Positions 52,089-57,387 of a stretch of 57,387 bases of DNA are shown here, in pieces. Source of the DNA: DAIDHZ01 sp035480255 (GTDB lineage Bacteria > Chlamydiota > Chlamydiia > Chlamydiales > SM23-39); assembly GCA_964630875.1 (NCBI GenBank), contig CAZVXF010000009.1, positions 1 through 57,387 on the forward strand, given 5' to 3'. The first letter of the stretch is position 1. Every line of letters begins with the position of its first letter. A program made the translations under genes and the position numbers. The notes under the pieces are model-generated. The model was not told where the DNA came from. It did no database searches and saw nothing but the letters and a program-made list of their open reading frames with translations.

Positions 52089-52252
52089 ATACCAATCCCA
52101 ATAAATAACTTCATATTTGAACGCGTCAAAGCGTCGAAAATCGAACATCGTAAGTGGGTTTGTATTGACTTAATACTAACCCACTTACGATATTCGATTT
52201 GTCGACAGCTTTCAAGCTGCTTAAATATGAAGTTATTTATTGGGATTGGTAT
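52089..52252. mobile_element. MITE-like palindromic element (about 164 bp)
   Basis: Outer arms 52089-52118 and 52223-52252 are perfect inverted repeats of 30 bases (ATACCAATCCCAATAAATAA ...). Inner arms continue the hairpin: ATCGTAAGTGGGTT against AACCCACTTACGAT is perfect, and the AATCGAACATCG segment matches with one mismatch. The ends are bounded by TA, compatible with insertion at a TA dinucleotide as for IS630/mariner-type elements. It has no coding capacity, so would need a transposase from elsewhere. It lies in the 332-bp gap 52007-52338, which otherwise contains only the promoter of the orphan gene. Confidence 0.75.
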
Positions 52253-52338
52253 AATTTAGCTCTGTACCGGAAAAACAATTTTTGACCATTCTTAACTAAC
52301 TCATCTCCAATTAATTATGATTCTGACGGCCCAAAGTA

Positions 52339-52752
52339 TTAGGACTTTGCTTCAATTAAGAAATGTGCAGCTTTATAAGCGTCAAAACGGATTGAGGAAA
52401 GCTTACTTTTATTCGGATTTGTCAGGTCTTCAAATTCGTAAATAATGCGAAAAGGACTATCGATGAGAAGGGGCGTTGAGCATAAATTAAAAGCAACTCT
52501 TGCTTGATTTACATTATTTTTTGTCTTTGTGATCGCAATAAAATCGTTTGTTGGTTCATCGCTGACTACATGTGGCAAGAAACTAGTTTCTGGCAATCTC
52601 CAGAGGAGATCATCGACAAACTCCTGTGACTTGATATCTTCGACAAGGATTAAGAATGGTTCCTGTTTTTCGAAATGTTCTCGCGTTGTCTGGCAGATCC
52701 ACTTGAGTTTTGATGCGGCATCGCGCACGTGAAAAAAGATGACTCTATTCAT
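52339..52752 (-). CDS. holC: DNA polymerase III subunit chi
   Basis: 137 residues. The pattern ILVEDIKSQEFVDDLLWRLP followed by ETSFLPHVV is the typical HolC core (DxxLWTFxxxSFLPH), and PLLIDSPF corresponds to the later conserved PVLL block. Chi links the clamp loader to the SSB C-terminal tail, for which a tip is encoded at 12.5 kb. The family is often hard to detect in chlamydiae. Its start overlaps the preceding DUF502 gene by 8 bases, and it ends the hsp20 operon. Confidence 0.8.
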   Translation of the reverse strand: MNRVIFFHVRDAASKLKWICQTTREHFEKQEPFLILVEDIKSQEFVDDLLWRLPETSFLPHVVSDEPTNDFIAITKTKNNVNQARVAFNLCSTPLLIDSPFRIIYEFEDLTNPNKSKLSSIRFDAYKAAHFLIEAKS

Positions 52753-53377
52753 TTTTGGTGCTATGAATCATGCCACAAGAGACGAGAAATTTTACAGCTT
52801 CTTCTGTTGTCATTGCAATTTTTGGCGCATCTTTTTCTGGGACAAAAAAGAGAAAACCGGAGATGGGGTGAGGGGAGGTTGGCATGAAGACGGAGATGAG
52901 CGGTTCGTTGATTTTTTTTTGAATCTCTTCTGCGACTTCACCTGCATGAAAACCGAGAGCGTAGGAGGGCGAAAAGGGAAAAGGGATGATGACAGGATTT
53001 TTAAAGGCTTTCTTGCCGTCGCTTGAAAAAAGAGCGGAAAAAATATCTTTGCTGACTTTGTAAATTGTTTTAATCAGAGGGATGCGAGAGAGGATTCGAT
53101 GGCTAAAATCGAGAAATTTTTTTACCACATATCCACGTGCGATGACTCCTAAAAATAAAATAAAAAGAAAAAGAGTGATTAGACTTAAAACACGCGATAC
53201 GGGGACTACAAGTTGCTCCGGAATCTTAAAATGAAAGGCAAGTTCTATTTGCTGTAAAAGAGCATCAACAATCGATACAATTGGAGCCGTGAAAAAATCG
53301 ACTAAAAACAGAACGATCATTAACGTTAAAGCAATCGGAAGCAAAACGACTAGACCTGTTAATAAATGTTTTTTCAT
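52745..53377 (-). CDS. DUF502 membrane protein 1
   Basis: 210 residues, two N-terminal transmembrane segments (LLTGLVVLLPIALTLMIVLF and LITLFLFILFLGVIA) and a conserved soluble part (RIPLIKTIYKVSKDIFSALF, VFMPTSPHPISGFLFFVP). This is the DUF502 family, membrane proteins of unknown role in bacteria and plants. Overlaps the paralogue upstream by 4 bases and holC downstream by 8. Confidence 0.87.
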   Translation of the reverse strand: MKKHLLTGLVVLLPIALTLMIVLFLVDFFTAPIVSIVDALLQQIELAFHFKIPEQLVVPVSRVLSLITLFLFILFLGVIARGYVVKKFLDFSHRILSRIPLIKTIYKVSKDIFSALFSSDGKKAFKNPVIIPFPFSPSYALGFHAGEVAEEIQKKINEPLISVFMPTSPHPISGFLFFVPEKDAPKIAMTTEEAVKFLVSCGMIHSTKNE

Positions 53378-54000
53378 GATTTATTTCCTGGTGTGATGAC
53401 TGCGCAAGAGACCACATATTTAAAAGCTTCTTCAGCTTTCATCTCGAGATAAATGAGCTCATTTTTAGGAATCATGACTAAAAAACCGGTCATCGGATTC
53501 GGTGTTGTCGGAATGAATACGGAAACAAGTAAATGAGCCGTTGTGTCTGAACAAACAACCGGCGCATTGCTAGCAATGAGACCAATACTATAGCTCCCTT
53601 TATAAGGGAAAGGAAGCAAAACCACTTGTTTAAAGGAGTCTCCGCTGGATGAAAAAAGTGACGAGACAATCTCCTTCGATGTCTTATAGACCTTATTCAC
53701 AAGAGGGATACGATAAAGAATACGGTCACTGAGATTAATCAGGCTATGAAAGAAGAAACGTCTAGCGATCAGTCCAAGAAAAATGGTAAAAAGAAAGAGC
53801 CCGATTAGGATCAGAATTTGACTAATCGTTTGAATTCCCCTTTCAGAAGTCAAAATTCCAAGCTTTGGTAATTGATGCAGAAAATGAGTAACAACTCCCA
53901 TAAACGGTCGTGTTAAAAACCGGACTGCAATCACGATAATCCATACTGTGACGGCGACAGGAAGCAGAGTGACAAGACCTGTTAAGAAATATTTTTTCAC
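53374..54000 (-). CDS. DUF502 membrane protein 2
   Basis: 208 residues, tandem paralogue of the gene after it: FLTGLVTLLPVAVTVWIIVI, RIPLVNKVYKTSKEIVSSLF, VFIPTTPNPMTGFLVMIP. Same two-helix topology. The start overlaps the hsp20 stop by 4 bases (ATGA), so it is expected to be translated with the chaperone gene. Function unknown; a membrane protein that responds to stress is a reading from context only. Confidence 0.87.
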   Translation of the reverse strand: MKKYFLTGLVTLLPVAVTVWIIVIAVRFLTRPFMGVVTHFLHQLPKLGILTSERGIQTISQILILIGLFLFTIFLGLIARRFFFHSLINLSDRILYRIPLVNKVYKTSKEIVSSLFSSSGDSFKQVVLLPFPYKGSYSIGLIASNAPVVCSDTTAHLLVSVFIPTTPNPMTGFLVMIPKNELIYLEMKAEEAFKYVVSCAVITPGNKS

Positions 54001-54407
54001 TTCTTTTTACTTTTAATTTGAATTTTCTTCGTTTCTGCCGTTTTTGCAAGATGAAGAGAGACTTTTAGAATGCCATCTTCGTAGGTCGCCTGGGGTTCTT
54101 GTTTTTCATCAATTTGCGATGGAAGAACAAGAGAATAGGAATACTTTCTTGTCGCAGAGCGATACATTTTTTTCTTTTTTTCCTCTTCTGTCGCTTCCCC
54201 TTTAATCCATAAAGAGCCTCGATTCAAGCTGACATCGATATCATCCGCACGAAGACCTGGCATGGGAGCCTCTACATGAAGTTGATTATTCTCTTCATAA
54301 ATTCGTAAACCTTGATTGGCTGTTTCTTCCTCATGGTCCCAATTGGGGAAAAGATCCCAAGCGCGGTGTAAACGAGAAAGAAATGGTTCTGGAAGATTTC
54401 TAGACAT
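53997..54407 (-). CDS. small heat-shock protein (Hsp20/alpha-crystallin family)
   Basis: 136 residues from the ATG at 54407, preferred because of the AGAGG ribosome-binding site four bases upstream; ATGs at 54440 and 54464 are also in frame. The alpha-crystallin domain (about residues 40-130) has the family pattern EAPMPGLRADDIDVSLNRGS, LWIKGEA and the C-terminal YEDGILKVSLHL (A-x-x-x-G-I-L), followed by the basic IKSKKK tail. ATP-independent holdase for unfolding proteins. First gene of the operon with DUF502 x2 and holC. Confidence 0.92.
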   Translation of the reverse strand: MSRNLPEPFLSRLHRAWDLFPNWDHEEETANQGLRIYEENNQLHVEAPMPGLRADDIDVSLNRGSLWIKGEATEEEKKKKMYRSATRKYSYSLVLPSQIDEKQEPQATYEDGILKVSLHLAKTAETKKIQIKSKKK

Positions 54408-54456
54408 TAGACCTCTTTCGATATTTAGGTTTTGTAGCATTTTGCGCTCTTTACCG

Positions 54457-54485
54457 ATATTCATGAGGAAATGCTTTTTTGTCAA
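54457..54485 (-). promoter_or_regulatory. candidate promoter of the hsp20 operon
   Basis: Minus strand TTGACA (54480-54485), 17 bases, GAATAT (54457-54462). Perfect -35 but a poor -10. If used, the transcript starts near 54450, which rules out the ATG at 54464. No CIRCE element is evident. Confidence 0.4.
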
Positions 54486-54488
54486 AGA

Positions 54489-54517
54489 TTGAGTTTTATG
54501 ATTTCTTCCTCTATACT
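54489..54517 (+). promoter_or_regulatory. promoter of the gene at 54545
   Basis: TTGAGT (54489-54494), 17 bases, TATACT (54512-54517). An AAGGAG ribosome-binding site (54533-54538) and ATG follow. It is divergent to the hsp20 promoter, the two -35 boxes being only a few bases apart. Confidence 0.65.
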
Positions 54518-54544
54518 CTCTACACCAAAAATAAGGAGTGAATG

Positions 54545-55069
54545 ATGACAAATAATTATATAGCGATTTCTGCTTCTTCAAGAAATATACCCGCGGCATC
54601 TATCCCTGATACCCAACAAACGATCAATTTAACCGTACAGAATGCAGTTGTGATGCAGCAACAAGGCTCTGAAAGAAGCTGGTATGAATGGACGGGAGAT
54701 CATTGTCAAGCAGGTCTTGGCGCGGCGATTCAGAATTTAGTCGCAGGAGCTATCATTGCTTGCGGGACAATGGGTGTTCAATACCTGGTTGAAAAAGTTC
54801 GAGGGAATTCCAATCCTGTTCCAGTTTCGTCTACAACGGAAGAAGAACAAATGCTTAAAGTAGCAGCAGTTGCAGTGGCCATGCGCGGGAAGACAATGCC
54901 TGGGGAGTGTGATGGTCTCGTGGATTCTAATGGAAGTATAAAAAAAGCTTTTGCGCAGATGTTAGCGAAAGCCCAAGACCAAGAGCCGAACAATTACACT
55001 GCCTATATTACAGGTGCTGGCAAATGTCAATCGGATATGATAGAAAAAAAACATGGAAATCCTTCTTAG
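54545..55069 (+). CDS. uncharacterised 174-residue protein
   Basis: Not recognised. Starts at the second of two adjacent ATGs (54542, 54545) because AAGGAG is then six bases upstream. Residues about 55-85 form a hydrophobic, Gly/Ala-rich segment (AAIQNLVAGAIIACGTMGVQ); the N-terminus is Ser/Thr/Gln-rich without a signal peptide; the C-terminus is soluble and contains two cysteines. It resembles in style the Ser/Gln-rich N-terminus and single helix of small inclusion-membrane or secreted proteins of chlamydiae, but I see no diagnostic motif. Overlaps the ABC-F gene by 17 bases. Confidence 0.6.
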   Translation: MTNNYIAISASSRNIPAASIPDTQQTINLTVQNAVVMQQQGSERSWYEWTGDHCQAGLGAAIQNLVAGAIIACGTMGVQYLVEKVRGNSNPVPVSSTTEEEQMLKVAAVAVAMRGKTMPGECDGLVDSNGSIKKAFAQMLAKAQDQEPNNYTAYITGAGKCQSDMIEKKHGNPS

Positions 55070-56828
55070 TTGCCAGGAATTATCAAAAGCTTATGGATCT
55101 AGAGGTTTGTTTCAGAACCTATCTTTAAGTATTTTTTCTGGGGATCGCATTGGTCTTATTGGCCTAAATGGGTGTGGAAAGTCAACGCTTCTCAAGATTT
55201 TAGCAGGTCTTGAGAAAGTAGATCATGGGATTATTTCTCCAAGACGCGGTCTCAAAATTGGCTATTTGCCACAAGATTGTCTGTTTTCAGATGTGAGTCC
55301 AAAACAGGTATTAATGAGTGTTTTGAGACACCTGCCAGAGTATGAGCAGGAACAGCTTGCTGAAGAATGGCTTAGCCGTTTGGGTTTTTTGAATTTTGAA
55401 GGTTCTGCATCTCGACTTTCTGGCGGTTGGAAAAAGAGATTAGGTATTGCAAAAGAACTCATTTTAGAGCCAGATATTTTGCTGCTTGATGAGCCTACAA
55501 ACCATTTGGACCTCGATGGCGTTCTTTGGTTAGAGAAATTTCTCAAAAGCCAAGACATTACATATCTCGTTGTTAGCCATGATCGCTATTTTATTCAGCA
55601 TGTAGCAAATAGAATCATAGAAATCGATCGTGTGTATCCTTCCGGAATGCTAGCAATTGATGGATCGTATGAGAACTTTTTGTCTAAAAAAGAAGAGTTC
55701 ATTCAAGGTCAGCTCAATTACGAGCGATCTCTTGCTACAAAAGCAAGAAGGGAGACGGAGTGGCTTCGGGCAGGCGTAAAGGCAAGAACGACAAAATCGC
55801 AATCACGGATTGACGAAGCGCATGAGATTTTGGAGGCGCATTCTGATGTTAAAAGTCGGAACACCCAAAAGAGTGCCGAGATTGGTTTTTCTGCAAGCGA
55901 ACGTGAAACACGTAAGCTCATAGTTTTAAAAAATATTAAAAAAGAGCTCGGTGGCAAAACTCTATTCCAGAATTTAGATTTTACATTATCGCCAGGCACT
56001 CGTTTGGGTTTGATGGGACCGAATGGTTCTGGGAAGACGACATTATTTCGATTAATTGCAGGCGAAATCGAACCAGAGATGGGGACAATCAAAAGAGCCG
56101 AAGGTTTGCAAATTGTAACCTTTGATCAACATCGCACACAATTACCTATGGATATCAGTTTACGCGATGCATTATCGCCGAAAGGTGACTATGTCGATTT
56201 TGGCGGCCAAAAAATTCATGTAAACGGCTGGTGTAAGCGGTTTTTGTTTTCTCCCGATATTCTCGAGATGCCCATTGGCCAACTATCGGGTGGAGAACGT
56301 GCGCGCATTGCAATTGCGCATTTGATGTTGCAAAAAGCAGATGTATTACTCCTTGATGAGCCAACCAATGATTTAGATATTCCGACTTTGGAAGCTTTGG
56401 AAGAAAGTTTGATGGAATTTTCAGGAGCCGTCGTGTTGATTACCCACGATCGTTGCATGATGACCAGAGTATGTAACTCGATTTTAAGTCTAGGAGATCC
56501 AAATCGCACAGAAGTCTATTCTGATTATAGCCAATGGGAAAAAGCGTCCAAAGAACTCGCATCACCCCAAAAAAAAGCAGAGCCGAAAAAAGCGATTCCA
56601 AGAGGCACAAAAGATATCGATGCAATTCAAAAGAAAATTGAAAAGGCAGAAGAGGCACTAAAAGCCTTAACGCATCGTTTAGAAGAAGTCTCTGTAAATC
56701 CTATTGAGCTTGAGAAAGTCTGCAAAGAGATTTCGTTAGCAGAAACGCAAATTGAGCAGCTCTATCTCCGCTGGGAAGAATTAGAAAGAAAGACCTCTTG
56801 CGCAACAGACACCATAAAAGAACTTTGA
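55053..56828 (+). CDS. ABC-F family ATPase (Uup-like)
   Basis: 591 residues: two ABC domains on one chain and no membrane segment. First domain: GLNGCGKSTLL (Walker A), LSGGWKKRLGIA, ILLLDEPTNHLDLDG; second: GPNGSGKTTLFRL, LSGGERARIAIAHLMLQ, VLLLDEPTNDLDIPT. A linker between them (residues about 220-280) is Arg/Lys/Glu-rich. The C-terminal segment (about 505-591) is a coiled coil like that of Uup, a non-transport ATPase that acts on ribosomes or DNA. EttA-type members lack this tail. Cytosolic. Confidence 0.9.
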   Translation: MEILLSCQELSKAYGSRGLFQNLSLSIFSGDRIGLIGLNGCGKSTLLKILAGLEKVDHGIISPRRGLKIGYLPQDCLFSDVSPKQVLMSVLRHLPEYEQEQLAEEWLSRLGFLNFEGSASRLSGGWKKRLGIAKELILEPDILLLDEPTNHLDLDGVLWLEKFLKSQDITYLVVSHDRYFIQHVANRIIEIDRVYPSGMLAIDGSYENFLSKKEEFIQGQLNYERSLATKARRETEWLRAGVKARTTKSQSRIDEAHEILEAHSDVKSRNTQKSAEIGFSASERETRKLIVLKNIKKELGGKTLFQNLDFTLSPGTRLGLMGPNGSGKTTLFRLIAGEIEPEMGTIKRAEGLQIVTFDQHRTQLPMDISLRDALSPKGDYVDFGGQKIHVNGWCKRFLFSPDILEMPIGQLSGGERARIAIAHLMLQKADVLLLDEPTNDLDIPTLEALEESLMEFSGAVVLITHDRCMMTRVCNSILSLGDPNRTEVYSDYSQWEKASKELASPQKKAEPKKAIPRGTKDIDAIQKKIEKAEEALKALTHRLEEVSVNPIELEKVCKEISLAETQIEQLYLRWEELERKTSCATDTIKEL

Positions 56829-56907
56829 TATCACGACCTTTGATCTTAATGACTAGTTCTTGGGGGGAATATCTACCATTATACTTCTGACACCGCTTAC
56901 AAAACAC

Positions 56908-56936
56908 TTGAAAAAAAATTGAAAATTAGTTATAAT
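56908..56936 (+). promoter_or_regulatory. promoter of the MORN-repeat gene
   Basis: TTGAAA (56908-56913), 17 bases, TATAAT (56931-56936). The candidate ATG at 56948 is only 12 bases after the -10 box, so the leader would be about 5 bases and no Shine-Dalgarno is possible on it. Confidence 0.65.
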
Positions 56937-56947
56937 AATGTTACATT

Positions 56948-57387
56948 ATGACAATTAATTCCGTTAAGCATTCCCCTGGTTTAGTGTCTTCTTTAACGAG
57001 AGGCGAAGGCACAACCACACCAGTTGTAGTAGCAGCAGTAGCACTCGCAGTATTCGCCACAACTGAATCTAGAGATACAAAACAAGTTGCAGCAAAAGAA
57101 ATCGCTAAAGCAGTCTCAGAAATCGCCACAACAGACTTTACAGATATAAAGTTCTCAGATGACTCCAATAGAGACCGGTACGAAGGCAACTGGGAGAATG
57201 ACAAGAAGCACGGTCAAGGCACACATCATTATGCCAATGGAGACCGGTACGAAGGCAACTGGGAGAATGACAAGAAGCACGGTGAAGGCACATTGCATTA
57301 CGCCAATGGAGACCGGTACGTAGGCAACTGGAAGAATGACAAGAAGCACGGTCAAGGCAAATACTATTTCGCCAATGGAAACCGGTA
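56948..57387 (+). CDS. MORN-repeat protein, 3' end cut by window
   Basis: ATG at 56948; open to the window end (146 codons seen). The N-terminal 70 residues include an Ala/Val-rich hydrophobic segment (PVVVAAVALAVFATT) and a helical region. From about residue 75 there are MORN repeats of 23 residues with the core DRYEGNWENDKKHGQGTHHY, at least three complete units and the start of a fourth. MORN repeats bind phospholipids or proteins, mostly in eukaryotes and in bacteria living with them. The protein is likely a secreted or membrane-associated effector. A signal peptide is not clear. Confidence 0.78.
   Translation, partial: MTINSVKHSPGLVSSLTRGEGTTTPVVVAAVALAVFATTESRDTKQVAAKEIAKAVSEIATTDFTDIKFSDDSNRDRYEGNWENDKKHGQGTHHYANGDRYEGNWENDKKHGEGTLHYANGDRYVGNWKNDKKHGQGKYYFANGNR
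57171..57387 (+). repeat. 69-bp tandem DNA repeat coding for MORN units
   Basis: Units start with GAGACCGGTA at 57171, 57240 and 57309, and with GAAACCGGTA at 57378, an exact 69-base period. Units are nearly identical at DNA level, so they expanded recently or are kept alike by recombination. Confidence 0.9.

Noticed and set aside
57155..57355. Minus-strand open frame with three repeated hydrophobic units
   Set aside because: It is the exact antisense of the MORN repeats; the 69-base period leaves every frame open. The plus-strand MORN reading has the promoter and a known fold.
57171..57387. Possible CRISPR array because of regular direct repeats
   Set aside because: Units are contiguous 69-mers without spacers and in frame for a protein repeat.
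1..57387. tRNA, rRNA or tmRNA genes
   Set aside because: Intergenic gaps were read for T-arm and acceptor patterns; none was convincing. Most gaps are too short.

Overview
The window reads as chromosome of a Chlamydia-like (environmental chlamydial) bacterium. The basis is gene content rather than any marker rRNA: ssb followed by pepA; two short basic-protein genes, then ybeY, then a tlyC/CBS gene (an arrangement I recall from Chlamydia); two DUF502 genes; small secreted or eukaryote-like proteins (ankyrin, MORN, protein kinase); many overlapping stop/start junctions. Genus cannot be settled from the sequence alone. No rRNA, tRNA, CRISPR array, transposase or phage gene was seen.

Layout. 0-3.4 kb is accessory: two tandem prolyl-4-hydroxylase-like oxygenases with export signals, a two-repeat mini membrane protein plus a 32-residue lysine-rich peptide, a protein kinase whose catalytic lysine seems displaced as in WNK kinases, and a short ankyrin protein with a TTG start. 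3.4-8.1 kb is a carbon/energy module: phosphoketolase, divergent acetate kinase, and a sodium:solute symporter overlapping ackA by ATGA. 8.2-17.4 kb is mostly housekeeping: DUF900-type hydrolase, prfC, an endonuclease/exonuclease/phosphatase-fold protein, ssb-pepA-RluA, a GT9 glycosyltransferase coupled to an exported kinase-fold-like protein, and a PrmA-like methyltransferase. 17.5-23.1 kb is a tripartite RND efflux operon. 23.2-29.1 kb is one gene for a 1958-residue surface or effector-like protein.

29.3-45.7 kb is visibly A/T-richer and looks like a polysaccharide island: GDP-mannose synthesis (manC), GDP-mannose dehydratase (gmd), GDP-fucose synthase (fcl), an O-antigen-type ABC exporter (permease plus ATPase), three cytosolic-looking glycosyltransferases and a C-methyltransferase. 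Interleaved with these are six enzymes that all carry N-terminal signal peptides: three GT90/CAP10 glycosyltransferases, two sugar-O-methyltransferase-like proteins and one FkbM methyltransferase. With the two exported prolyl hydroxylases, that makes eight exported modification enzymes whose co-substrates (UDP-sugars, SAM, 2-oxoglutarate) are not expected in a bacterial periplasm. This set is the best candidate in the window for an undescribed system: enzymes delivered to the host side, or a surface-modifying toolkit.

45.8-57.4 kb is a HEAT-repeat protein, a DUF3604 protein, the tlyC-ybeY-small-protein operon with a clear promoter, a short orphan gene with its own promoter, a 164-bp hairpin element resembling a MITE, a tightly overlapping hsp20-DUF502-DUF502-holC operon, an unknown gene, an ABC-F ATPase and a MORN-repeat gene cut by the window end.

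Four different palindromic intergenic elements (14.8, 30.7, 33.5 and 52.1 kb) and a solo copy of one of them (44.6 kb) are described. Every family assignment is from recognising motifs by eye; no database search was run.
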